DNA of 32,976 nucleotides from Burkholderiales bacterium (lineage in GTDB: Bacteria; Pseudomonadota; Gammaproteobacteria; Burkholderiales; Ga0077523). Shown here one piece after another: positions 7,336-15,887 of the stretch. The notes beneath the pieces were generated by a model. It saw only the letters and a program-made list of their open reading frames with translations, was not told the DNA's origin and made no database searches. Both the position numbers and the translations under genes were made by a program. Within the stretch, counting starts at the first letter, position 1; each line of letters begins with the position of its first letter. The stretch lies in NCBI GenBank assembly GCA_022843925.1, contig JALHMS010000007.1, positions 70,447 to 103,422 on the forward strand. The letters run 5' to 3'.

Positions 7336-9606
7336 TTACTTCACGCCGGCGACGCGGGTGGAACCTGCCACCTCGATGAAGATCGGGTTGCTGTAGAACC
7401 ACAGGTCGGCCCACGACGCCACGTCGAAGGCGGAGTACTTCTGACCGCTGACGACCGGCATGTGGTTGGGGCAGCCGTCGATGCCCGTACCCGTGTAGAG
7501 CGTGCTGTTCGCGGGCACGTTGGTCCCGACGGTGTTGCACGTGATCTTCAGGTTCGCGTTCTCGGGCACGCCGGTGTAACCGGCCTGGTTCGTGTACAGA
7601 TCCGGCAGCGGATTGCCGTCGGCATCCGTCTCCCAGGGCGTCGAGCGGGGCAGGTTGGTGCCGCGGAGGCGCAGGTATTGCGAATCGCGCACGCCGGCCA
7701 CCCGGAAGCTCATCACCTTGTAGTCGCGATCACCCGGGAACGTGGTCCAGTTGTTCTTGTTGAAGAACTGGATCATCGCCGCCGACGTGTTCTTCGCCGC
7801 TGCCGGGACGCTGGCCAGCGACGGGGTGCCGCCGTTCTCGTACCCAGCCAGCCAGTTGCGCGGCCATTCGCCGGCGTAGTCGGGGGCGTCGGGCGACTTG
7901 TAGCCCGTGACGAGACCGCGGATCACGTCGATGTGGTCCAGCACCGGATGGTCCATCGGCTGCTCGATGCCGATCTGCATCAGCGACGGGTTCGGGAAGC
8001 TGTACGGCGAGTAGCTGGGGCCCGACGGGTCGCGCACCACGATCGCCACGACGATTTCCGCACCCGGACGCACCTGGAGCTTCTCGCCCATGGTGGCGCA
8101 CCCCGGCACGTCGACGTCCGTGTTGTTGCGCGCGGCAGTGAGGGCAAGGGCCTCGACGGCGCTGTTCGCACGACGGGCCGCACCCGGGTAGGACGCGCAG
8201 GCCACGAAGGCCAGACGGTCGATGACCTGGCCGGTGGCCACGAACGTGTTGCCGGTTCGGAGACCGTCCACGATGTGCTGCGGGCGGACCTTCGTGTCAC
8301 CCGCCGTGCGGATCATCGTGTAGTTGCGATGGTATTCGCCCGGGTAGTGATCCTGCGTGGTGCGGCGGTCATCGCCCTGGAAGATGCCGCGGTTGTGCCA
8401 GTCGGAGCTGGCGAAGAACCAGAAGTTGCGACCTTCGCCGAGCAGGGCATCCCAGACGCCGCCGATCTGCGCGCCGTAAACGCCGGTACCGCCGTACGTC
8501 GTGCCGCCGACGGAATCCACCGTGCCGCCCAGGTTGCGGCGGGGTGCGTATTCGCCGCGCTGGTCGGAGGCGCCGTGACCGGGCTGCGTCTCCATGCCGA
8601 AGGCGATCTCGGGACCGGCATTGTTGAAGTTGCGCAGGTGCTCGACGTTGAAGCCGTTGTTGCCGGCGGGATTGAACGGGCCGGCACGCTCGAGGTGCGC
8701 GGGCACGTAGTAGCTGGCCTTCGGGTGGAAGGCCTTCATCCACTTGATGCCCTCGACCGTCTTCTCGTGGCCGCGAATACCGACCGTGGCCGTCAGATCA
8801 CCGCCGGTGCGCGGCACCAGCTTGGCGGCCGTCGTGTTCCAGTCCGCATTGGCGCTGTTCAGGCTGCCGGGAACGGAGCAGTCCCAGCCCTGGCCGCCAC
8901 CGCGGCTGTTGTCGGTGTCGCCACGATCGAAGCAGTAGGACCACTGCGAGACAGCGGCGGCACTGCCCAGGGCGGCGTAGGGCGGCGCGCTGGGCAGCAC
9001 GACGTTGTCGAGGGCGGAAGGCAGCTGACCCGTGATCACGGCCATCGACGTGTGCTCGTGGCCGGCCACGACGGATTCCAGACCGATGAAGATCGGCTGG
9101 TTGCGCAGCACGGAGAGGTATTCAAGCAGCGGATACTGATACTCCTGCATCGCCTGCCAGCGCCACATGCGCGGGTTGGCGTCGGCGCTCATCGCAGTCG
9201 TGGACGTGGCGCCGGTGGACGGCGTGACGCCCTTCACCGCAGCGGCACCGATGCTGGCATTCCAGCGGGTGTTCGGGCCCTGACCTTCAACGAAGGGATA
9301 TGCGGGCGTGGCAAGCGAGGCGTCCTCGGCCAGCAAGCAGTTCCGGTTGCCGTTGCCGCCGTGACCGGCCTGGACGAACCAGTCGAGTCCGAAGGGTGTC
9401 TCGACGGTGTCCATCGACTTCTTCACTTTCTTCTGCACGGACGTCGAACCGTCGGAACAGGTGGAGTGGTTGTGGAAATCGCCGGACAGGTACTTGCCAG
9501 CGGGCTTCGCGGCGTAGGCGGTCGAGGTCAGGGCGGCCACCGTGGCGGCACTCACCACGGTTGCCACAGCGATGGCGATCTGGCTCTTGCGGTATTGAAA
9601 ACTCAT
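7336..9606 (-). CDS. Exported DUF3604-domain protein (PHP-like putative metal hydrolase)
   Basis: A 756-residue protein. The ATG at 9606 has AAAAGGAT upstream and opens a signal peptide cut near AYA/AKP (residue 32). The DUF3604 domain starts immediately: GDFHNHSTCSDG (H45, H47), VQAGHGG (H82), IGLESVVAGHEHTS (E177, H183, H185), PAHLER (H304) and FASSDWHN (D402, H404). This spread of His/Asp/Glu motifs resembles the metal site of PHP-fold phosphoesterases, so a secreted metal-dependent hydrolase is a fair inference; the family has no settled function. It is the first gene of a same-strand run with a PEP-CTERM protein, a PpiC-like protein and a HupE-like protein. DUF3604, PpiC-like and HupE genes co-occur elsewhere, from my knowledge. 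Confidence 0.9.
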   Translation of the reverse strand: MSFQYRKSQIAIAVATVVSAATVAALTSTAYAAKPAGKYLSGDFHNHSTCSDGSTSVQKKVKKSMDTVETPFGLDWFVQAGHGGNGNRNCLLAEDASLATPAYPFVEGQGPNTRWNASIGAAAVKGVTPSTGATSTTAMSADANPRMWRWQAMQEYQYPLLEYLSVLRNQPIFIGLESVVAGHEHTSMAVITGQLPSALDNVVLPSAPPYAALGSAAAVSQWSYCFDRGDTDNSRGGGQGWDCSVPGSLNSANADWNTTAAKLVPRTGGDLTATVGIRGHEKTVEGIKWMKAFHPKASYYVPAHLERAGPFNPAGNNGFNVEHLRNFNNAGPEIAFGMETQPGHGASDQRGEYAPRRNLGGTVDSVGGTTYGGTGVYGAQIGGVWDALLGEGRNFWFFASSDWHNRGIFQGDDRRTTQDHYPGEYHRNYTMIRTAGDTKVRPQHIVDGLRTGNTFVATGQVIDRLAFVACASYPGAARRANSAVEALALTAARNNTDVDVPGCATMGEKLQVRPGAEIVVAIVVRDPSGPSYSPYSFPNPSLMQIGIEQPMDHPVLDHIDVIRGLVTGYKSPDAPDYAGEWPRNWLAGYENGGTPSLASVPAAAKNTSAAMIQFFNKNNWTTFPGDRDYKVMSFRVAGVRDSQYLRLRGTNLPRSTPWETDADGNPLPDLYTNQAGYTGVPENANLKITCNTVGTNVPANSTLYTGTGIDGCPNHMPVVSGQKYSAFDVASWADLWFYSNPIFIEVAGSTRVAGVK

Positions 9607-9961
9607 GAGTAAGATCCTTTTCAGATTCGTATGAAGCCCGCCTCTCTGCGAGGCGCGTTGTCGTGAACTTCGGACCAGTTGCGTTCTCTCCACTGGACGC
9701 GTGCTTAGATTGCGCGCGCGGTATGTAGCGGGCATTACCTGCCGTTGGCCTCATCAGCACTCTTGACATCGCGCAGATTTCTGTAGCTCCGCCATCGCAT
9801 CCGCCCGCCGCCGATCGGGTCGCGCATTGCCCGCCTTGCATCGGTGATCGCTCGCGGTGGGTGTCATGATTTCGTCGCATCTCGGCAGATAGACTTCGCG
9901 GCCTGTAGTCGCGCCCTCCCCCGCGACCGGACGTACCTCCTCATCCCGTCAGCTGCCTCCC
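9607..9961. other. Divergent intergenic region
   Basis: About 355 bp between the start of the DUF3604 gene (-) and the 2OG-Fe(II) oxygenase gene (+). It should hold promoters for both transcription units. A TTGACA at 9763-9768 has no good -10 partner at the usual distance. No RNA gene or clear operator was recognised. Confidence 0.5.
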
Positions 9962-10591
9962 ATGTTCGAACCCGAAGTCATCGGTCTCTTCCCCATTCCA
10001 TTCATGCGAGCGCCGCGCGTCGTGGCACCGGCGCTCGTCGCCGGCCTCGTCGATCACTTCACCAGCGCCGCCGGCCAGCCGAACAGCTCGTCACCCAATC
10101 TGACCCACACCGCCCTTCTCCAGCCCGAGGACAGTCCGCTGCTGGTGGAGGTCGCGGGCTGCGTCACGCCGCTGCTGTCGGAGTTCGGCGCCCTCCTGTT
10201 CGGGGAACGCATGGGCTGGTCGCTGAAGGAGATGTGGGTGAACGTGATGGAACCGGGCGGGCGCCAGGCAATGCACAACCACGCGAACAGCTTCATCTCC
10301 GGCGTGATCTACCTGACCCCGATGCACCCGGAGGCGCGCACGGTGTTCATGAAGTCTCCGGGCGGGGTCGAGTTCTCGTTCAAGAACGACCATGCAGGTG
10401 TGGTCACCGGACCCTACAACGCCGACAAGTGGGTGAGCCCCGAGACGCATCCCGGCGACGTCGTCTTCTTCCCGAGCTATCTGATGCACGCGGTGCCGAT
10501 GAACGTCGGCGAGCGCCGCATCACCATGGCGTTCAACGCCATTCCCGTCGCCCTCGATTCCTGGGGCTACCGCATCGGTTTCCACGGCTGA
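9962..10591 (+). CDS. Putative 2OG-Fe(II) oxygenase, TIGR02466-like
   Basis: A 209-residue protein, a full-length match to the small double-stranded beta-helix oxygenases of the TIGR02466 type. The core is visible: WVNVMEPGGRQAMHNHANSF at 92-111 with H105/H107, SGVIYLTP at 113-120, PGDVVFFPSYLMHAVP at 164-179 with distal H176, and ERRITMAFN at 184-192 with R186 as the likely 2-oxoglutarate carboxylate binder. The N-terminal LFPIPF is also typical. The enzyme would hydroxylate or otherwise oxidise a small molecule or protein side chain; its substrate is unknown. The ATG at 9962 lacks a clear ribosome site. The next gene starts 1 nt after its stop, so they are almost surely co-translated. Confidence 0.85.
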   Translation: MFEPEVIGLFPIPFMRAPRVVAPALVAGLVDHFTSAAGQPNSSSPNLTHTALLQPEDSPLLVEVAGCVTPLLSEFGALLFGERMGWSLKEMWVNVMEPGGRQAMHNHANSFISGVIYLTPMHPEARTVFMKSPGGVEFSFKNDHAGVVTGPYNADKWVSPETHPGDVVFFPSYLMHAVPMNVGERRITMAFNAIPVALDSWGYRIGFHG

Positions 10592-10592
10592 C

Positions 10593-13223
10593 GTGCCGCC
10601 GGCTTCCGCACCGGTGGTCGCGGCGCGACAGGCCGCGGACGCGCACCCCGGAGACCGATGGCGGGCCGCGATGCTCATGGTGGCGTCCGGCTTCGCGGCG
10701 CTCGGCTATCAGATCGTGTGGACCCAGCAGGCCTCGTTGTGGCTCGGCCACGAATCGGCAGGCGTGTTCGCGGTCGTGGCCGCGTTCTTCGGCGGTATCG
10801 CCATCGGCGCCCTGGCGCTCGGACCACGCATCGAGCGCAGCGCGTCGCCCTGGCGCTGGTACGCCGGGTGCGAACTGCTGATCGCGATCTGGGCCATCGC
10901 CATCGCCGTGGCGCTCGACACCGTGACGCAGGCGATGCTCCGCTGGATCGGCCCGTCGCCCGCGCCCACCTGGCACTGGAGCGTCGCGTTCATCGGCACC
11001 CTGGTCCTGCTGCTGCCCGCCACGGCTGCGATGGGCGCGACGCTGCCCGCGATGGAGAGCGTGCTGGGTCGCCGTCACGACGGCGGCCGATCGATCGCGC
11101 TGCTCTACGCGGCCAACACGTTCGGCGCGGTGACCGGCGTGCTGGCCGCAGCGTTCCTCCTGGTACCGCAGGCGGGCCTCCTGCGGACCGCGCTCGTCTG
11201 CGCCGCGCTCAATCTGCTCTGTGCCGCGCTCTCCTTCACCTTGTCGGTGCGACCGCCGACCGCCGCCGGCACGGCCACCGCCGCTTCGCGCGGCATCCTC
11301 GTCACGCTGTTCCTCACGGGGCTGCTCGGCATCGGCTACGAAGTGCTGGTGGTCAGGGTCCTGACCCAGGTGACCGAGAACACCGTCTTCACCTTCGCGA
11401 TCCTGCTCGCCCTCTACCTCGTGGGCACGGCTGCCGGCGCCGCCATCTTCGGTCGGTGGTTCCCGGCCCGGGCCGACGCCGGCGTGCTGCGCGACCGGCT
11501 GCTGCTGGCCCTCTCGGTGACCTGTGCCCTCGGCACGTTCGGACTCGCCCAGGCGCCCGCCATGTACGACGGCGCCGTCGCGATGTTCGGCACCGGCATG
11601 GCGGCAGCCCTGGGCGCCGAGGCTGTCGTAGCGGCGGCAGCGTTCCTGTTGCCGTGCCTCGTGATGGGCGCCCTCTTCAGCCTGCTCGCAGGCATTGCCC
11701 GGCAGTCGGGCGCCGGCGTCGGACGGGCACTGGGGATCAACACGCTCGGTGCCGCCCTGGCCCCGGCGCTGTTCGGCGTGCTGATCGCGCCGTGGCTCTC
11801 GGCGAAGTACGCGCTCCTGGTGGTGGCCGCGGGGTATCTCGCGCTCGGCACGCGTGGCGCGTGGACGCGGCCCGCGCCATGGAGCGTCGCGGCCGGCCTC
11901 GTGGTCGTGGCGCTGTGGGGGCCGTCTCTGGTCATCGTCGACCTGCCGCCGGACGGACGTCTCGTGCGCCACGTGCAGGGGGTGCTGTCGACCGTGAGCA
12001 TCGTCGAGGACGCCGACGGGGTGGCGACGCTGCACATCGACAACCGCCAGCAGGAGGGCAGCAGCGCCACGCTGTTCGCCGATGGCCGGCAGGCGATCCT
12101 TCCGCTGCTGCTGCATCCCGCGCCGGCACAGGCGCTGTTCCTCGGGCTCGGGACCGGTGTGACCTCGGCGGTCGCCGCGCGCGAGCCGGGCGTTGCCGTG
12201 ACGGCAGTGGAGCTGCTGCCCGAAGTCATCGACGCCTCCGCGCATTTCACGGAAGCCCTCGACCAGGACATGCCGGGGCCGTCGCCGACGCTCGTCCACG
12301 CGGACGCCCGTCGATTCGTGCGCTCGTCGGATCGCCTGTTCGACGTCATCGTCTCCGACAACTTCCATCCGGCCCGCAGCGGTTCGGCCGCGCTCTACAC
12401 CGTCGAGCACTTCGAGGCGGTGAAGGCGCGCCTCGCGCCGGGCGGCGTGTTCTGCCAGTGGCTCCCGCTGCACCAGATGGACCTCGACACGCTGCGCAGC
12501 ATCGTGGCGTCGTTCCTCGCGGTGCACCCGCGCAGCTGGGCGATGCTCGCCACGAACAGCCTCGAGACGCCTGTCATCGGTCTGGTCGCGATGCGCGACG
12601 GCGAACGTATCGACCCGATGCGCCTGCGCCAACGGCTCGATCGATCCGGCGTTCGCGCGGGCGCGGGGAAGCTCGGCGTGACGGACGAGATTTCGCTGCT
12701 GGGCAGCTTCTTCGCCGGCCCCGAGGCGCTTGTCCGCTTCGCCGCCGACGCACCGCGGAACACCGACGACCATCCCGTCGTGGCCTATCGGGCGCCGCGT
12801 CTCACCTATGCCCCCGACGCACCGCCTGCCGAACGGCTTCTGGCGCTCGTCGGGGCGGTTCGAATCGCCGCGCCGGAACTGCTCGTCGAGACTACGGGGA
12901 GCGACGGCCATGACGCGTTGCCCGCACGGCTCGATCGCTACTGGGACGCACGCAACCGGTTCCTGTCCGTGGGCGTAGGCGTGCGGCCGACCGGCGACGC
13001 GCGCCGCATGCTCGAACAGGTACGCGAGCCGCTGCTGTCCGTCGTGCGCCTGTCGCCGGATTTCCGTCCGGCCTACGACCCGCTGCTGCGCATGGCGCAG
13101 GCACTGTACGGCAGCGAGCCGGCGACCTCCCGGGCACTATTGACTGCCCTGAAGGAAGCGGCACCCACGCGACCCGAGGCGGGCGCCGTGTTGCGCGAGT
13201 TGCAGGCCCGCGATGCGCGCTGA
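10593..13223 (+). CDS. Membrane-fused spermidine-synthase-like protein
   Basis: An 876-residue fusion. Residues 25-445 form about a dozen hydrophobic helices (fused MFS/spermidine-synthase type). Residues 455-700 form an aminopropyltransferase-like Rossmann domain: LFLGLGTGVTS (515-525), acidic E540 ending beta-2, HADARRF (569-575) and VIVSDNFHPARSG (586-597) with D589 in place of the usual catalytic Asp. The canonical GGGDG decarboxy-SAM motif is replaced by GLGTG, so polyamine synthesis should not be assumed. The last 150 residues are helical and resemble TPR repeats. The GTG at 10593, 1 nt after the oxygenase stop, is chosen for spacing; the alternative ATG at codon 27 would still keep all helices. 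Confidence 0.85.
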   Translation: MPPASAPVVAARQAADAHPGDRWRAAMLMVASGFAALGYQIVWTQQASLWLGHESAGVFAVVAAFFGGIAIGALALGPRIERSASPWRWYAGCELLIAIWAIAIAVALDTVTQAMLRWIGPSPAPTWHWSVAFIGTLVLLLPATAAMGATLPAMESVLGRRHDGGRSIALLYAANTFGAVTGVLAAAFLLVPQAGLLRTALVCAALNLLCAALSFTLSVRPPTAAGTATAASRGILVTLFLTGLLGIGYEVLVVRVLTQVTENTVFTFAILLALYLVGTAAGAAIFGRWFPARADAGVLRDRLLLALSVTCALGTFGLAQAPAMYDGAVAMFGTGMAAALGAEAVVAAAAFLLPCLVMGALFSLLAGIARQSGAGVGRALGINTLGAALAPALFGVLIAPWLSAKYALLVVAAGYLALGTRGAWTRPAPWSVAAGLVVVALWGPSLVIVDLPPDGRLVRHVQGVLSTVSIVEDADGVATLHIDNRQQEGSSATLFADGRQAILPLLLHPAPAQALFLGLGTGVTSAVAAREPGVAVTAVELLPEVIDASAHFTEALDQDMPGPSPTLVHADARRFVRSSDRLFDVIVSDNFHPARSGSAALYTVEHFEAVKARLAPGGVFCQWLPLHQMDLDTLRSIVASFLAVHPRSWAMLATNSLETPVIGLVAMRDGERIDPMRLRQRLDRSGVRAGAGKLGVTDEISLLGSFFAGPEALVRFAADAPRNTDDHPVVAYRAPRLTYAPDAPPAERLLALVGAVRIAAPELLVETTGSDGHDALPARLDRYWDARNRFLSVGVGVRPTGDARRMLEQVREPLLSVVRLSPDFRPAYDPLLRMAQALYGSEPATSRALLTALKEAAPTRPEAGAVLRELQARDAR

Positions 13224-13674
13224 CGGGCCGCAGCGCGATACGTGGCCGGTCTGGACGAGTCCGAGCCTACGGCACCGGCTCGGCGCGCTCGGCATCGCCA
13301 TCATCCTGGGGATCCCGCTTCCCGCCGCCGCCTGCGAGATGCAGGACCAGACGAACCAGTCCAGCCGCGCGCTGTGCACGATCGACGGGAACGAGCAGAT
13401 CACGACCGTGCGATTCGAAGCGCGATTCGGCGGCTTCCACGACGACAGCGTCGTGGAGATGACGATCCGCCTCGACGGCGCGGATGTGCAGTGCAGCGCG
13501 CAGGACCGCACAGCGCTTTCCGGGGAATCGGGCGACGAAGGCGACGTGATGCTCTTCTGCCACGTGCGCGTGGCAGCCGGCGACGGCAGGGGACGCCTCC
13601 TCGAGGGGTTGCTGCGGTTTCGTCACGCCGAGCTGTCGGGCGTACAGCTCGTGCCGGTTTTGGCGGAGCGCTGA
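13213..13674 (+). CDS. Small secreted four-cysteine protein, unknown
   Basis: A 153-residue protein of no family I recognise. The ATG at 13213 lies inside the end of the fusion gene, an 11-nt overlap that implies translational coupling. A hydrophobic stretch (about 22-40, ending LPAAA) looks like a signal peptide with a long, partly basic N-region. The mature part has exactly four cysteines: C41, C55, C94 and C116, enough for two disulfides. C41 directly follows the AAA cleavage site, so a lipoprotein is possible, but the lipobox is poor. The remainder looks beta-rich (EQITTVRFEARF, SVVEMTIRLDG, DVMLFCHVRV). Its close coupling to the two upstream genes suggests a shared pathway. A REP array begins 13 nt after its stop. 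Confidence 0.7.
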   Translation: MRADGPQRDTWPVWTSPSLRHRLGALGIAIILGIPLPAAACEMQDQTNQSSRALCTIDGNEQITTVRFEARFGGFHDDSVVEMTIRLDGADVQCSAQDRTALSGESGDEGDVMLFCHVRVAAGDGRGRLLEGLLRFRHAELSGVQLVPVLAER

Positions 13675-13686
13675 CCGGCAGGTCTC

Positions 13687-14397
13687 GTGGGTCGAGCTTC
13701 CGCTCGACGCCCGCGTTCGAGGATTCGTCGCAGCACCCAAGCCCACGTCGCGTCGAGCGATGCTCGACCCACGAAGAACCTCGCGACTGGATTCGTCGGC
13801 GCAGAAGACAACCCCCGTGGGTCGAGCTGCGGCTCGACGCCTGCGTCCCAGGATTCGTCGCGGTGCCCAAGCCCGCGCCGCGTCGAGCGATGCTCGACCC
13901 ACGAACAGCCTTGCGCTTGGATTCGTCGGCGCTGAAGACAACCCCCGTGGGTCGAGCTGCAGCTCGACGCCCGCGTTCCAGGATTCATCGCAGCACCCAA
14001 GCCCACGTCGCGTCGAGCGACGCTCGACCCACGAAGAACCTCGCGACTGGATTCGTCGGCGCTGAAGACAACCCCCGTGGGTCGAGCTGCAGCTCGACAC
14101 CCGCGTTCCAGGATTCATCGCAGCACCCAAGTCCACGTCGCGTCGAGCGACGCTCGACCCACGAAGAACCTCGCGACTGGATTCGTCGGCGCTGAAGACA
14201 ACCCCCGTGGGTCGAGCTGCAGCTCGACGCCCGCGTTCCAGGATTCGTCGCGGCACCCAAGCCCACGTCGCGTCGAGCGATGCTCGACCCACGAAGAAGC
14301 TCGCGACTGGATTCGTCGGCGCTGGAAACAACCCCCGTGGGTCGGGCTCCGCCCGACGCCCGCGTTCCAGGATTCATCGCGGTACCCAAGCCCGCAC
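13687..14397. repeat. REP/BIME-like array, GTGG family, copy set 1
   Basis: Five complete units plus a truncated sixth start at 13687, 13817, 13947, 14077, 14207 and 14337, an exact 130-bp period. Each unit of about 86 bp opens GTGG, then a palindrome such as GTCGAGCTGCAGCTCGAC, then a linker, then the inverted partner closing in GACCCAC; a 44-bp spacer follows. The sixth unit carries GTCGGGCTCCGCCCGAC, a compensatory A/T to G/C change in the arms. The period is not a multiple of three, so the frames across it are not coding. It lies between converging operons (+ fusion-protein trio, - TRAP transporter). Confidence 0.9.
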
Positions 14398-14400
14398 GAT

Positions 14401-14414
14401 GGGGTCAGGTCTTG
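14401..14414 (+). other. GGGGTCAGGTCTTG motif, second copy
   Basis: Identical to the motif at 800-813. It interrupts the sixth REP unit right after its linker, at the point where other units continue with their second palindrome. This suggests that an element carrying the motif inserted into, or recombined with, the array edge. Confidence 0.4.
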
Positions 14415-14450
14415 TTCCCCGCATCTCCCGATGCCGCGACGCTTTTCCGC

Positions 14451-15887
14451 TTACTTGTACAACAGCTTCGGCAGCCAGAGACCGATGTCGGGAAACACGC
14501 CCAGCAGCACCAGGGCGCCGATCTGGATCAGCATGAACGGCACCATCCCCTGGAAGATCTGGCCGAGCGTCACGTGCGGCGGCGCCACGCCCTTCAGGTA
14601 GAACGCCGCCATCGCCATCGGCGGCGTCAGGAAGGCGGTCTGGAGGTTGAGCGCGGTGAGCAGGCCGAAGAACAGCGGGTCGACGCCGAAGTGGCCGAGC
14701 ATCGGCAGGAAGATGGGCACGAAGATGATGATGATCACCGTCCAGTCGAGCGGCCAGCCCAGCAGGAAGATGAGGAACTGCGACATGAACAGGAAGCCGC
14801 CCGTCGAGAGGTCGAGCGAGAACACCCACCGCTCGAGGATGTGCTGCCCGCCCAGCACCGCGAAGGTCGAGGAGAACACCCACGACCCCACGAGGAGCCA
14901 GCACACCATCGCCGTCGTGCGGCTGGTGAGGAAGACCGAGTCGGTGAAGCGCTCCCACGACAAACGGCGATACGACAGCGCCAGGATGATGGCGCCGATC
15001 GCGCCCAGCGCCGCCGCTTCGCTCGCCGTGGCCCAGCCGGCCACGATGCTGCCCAGCACGGCCGCGATCATGACCGCCAGGGGCAGGAACGACGTCACGA
15101 GCATGCGGGCGATCTCGGCGCGGGGCACGTTGCGCTGCTCCATCGGCAGGGGCGGCGCCATCCGCGGATTGAGCTTCGCGCGCACCATCACATAGCCGAT
15201 GTACAGCGACGACAGCATGATCCCCGGGATCAGCGCTCCGGCGTAGAGCTGCACCACGGAGACGCCCGCGGTCGCGCCGTAGAGGATCAGCATCACGCTG
15301 GGCGGGATCAGGATGCCGAGGCAGCCACCCGCAGCGATCGCGCCGGTGGCGAGCTTCACGTCGTAGCCGGCCTTGAGCATCGGCTGCAGCACGAGCAGGC
15401 CCATCAGCGTCACGACTGCGCCGACGATGCCCGTCGCCGCGGCGAACACCGCGCAGGTGGCGATGGTCGCCACGGCCAGCGATGCCGGCACGCGCGCCAT
15501 CGACAGCTCGAGGCTCTTGAAGAGGCGGTCGATGATGCCGGAGCGCTCGACGATGTAGCCCATGAAGATGAACAGCGGCACCGAGATGATGATGTCGTTG
15601 GTCATCACGCCGTAGGTGCGCAGCACCATCTGGTCGAACACCGGGTTCTCGGACAGCGGCACGTCGGCACGCCAGAAGGCGTACATGCCGAACATGATGC
15701 CGAGACCCATCAGCGTGAAGGCGATCGGGAAGCCCAGCAGGATCGCCGCGACGATGAGCCCGAGCATCACCATCCCCATATGGGCGTTGGTGATCCGCGA
15801 CGGCGGCGGAAGGAAGAGCACGTAGGCGAGCAGGATCAGGCCGAGCACGCCGAAGCCCACGGTGCGCGTGTCGAGGCGGAGCTTCAT
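14451..15887 (-). CDS. dctM: TRAP transporter large permease, DctM
   Basis: A 478-residue, very hydrophobic protein with about 12 membrane helices, the ion-coupled channel subunit of a TRAP system. Landmarks include IAFTLMGLG near residue 54, SVPLFIFMGYIVERSG, AAGGCLGILIPPSVMLILYG (the conserved GILIPPS) and TALNLQTAFLTPPMAMA. The opening motif and length fit DctM. The ATG at 15887 overlaps the DctQ stop (ATGA, 15884-15887). It is the last gene of the minus-strand TRAP operon; no clear terminator follows, only the edge of the REP array. Confidence 0.93.
   Translation of the reverse strand: MKLRLDTRTVGFGVLGLILLAYVLFLPPPSRITNAHMGMVMLGLIVAAILLGFPIAFTLMGLGIMFGMYAFWRADVPLSENPVFDQMVLRTYGVMTNDIIISVPLFIFMGYIVERSGIIDRLFKSLELSMARVPASLAVATIATCAVFAAATGIVGAVVTLMGLLVLQPMLKAGYDVKLATGAIAAGGCLGILIPPSVMLILYGATAGVSVVQLYAGALIPGIMLSSLYIGYVMVRAKLNPRMAPPLPMEQRNVPRAEIARMLVTSFLPLAVMIAAVLGSIVAGWATASEAAALGAIGAIILALSYRRLSWERFTDSVFLTSRTTAMVCWLLVGSWVFSSTFAVLGGQHILERWVFSLDLSTGGFLFMSQFLIFLLGWPLDWTVIIIIFVPIFLPMLGHFGVDPLFFGLLTALNLQTAFLTPPMAMAAFYLKGVAPPHVTLGQIFQGMVPFMLIQIGALVLLGVFPDIGLWLPKLLYK

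Noticed and set aside
7462-9612. 716-residue plus-strand open frame
   Set aside because: It is antisense to the DUF3604 gene, which has a signal peptide, ribosome site and conserved motifs; the antisense frame has none.
10533-12911. 792-residue minus-strand open frame
   Set aside because: It is antisense to the membrane-fused spermidine-synthase-like gene; its Arg/Glu/His-rich low-complexity composition is typical of a shadow frame.
13687-14397. CRISPR array (also considered for the other repeat arrays)
   Set aside because: Units are 86-89 bp with internal inverted symmetry, spacers are near-identical within an array, and no cas gene is present.
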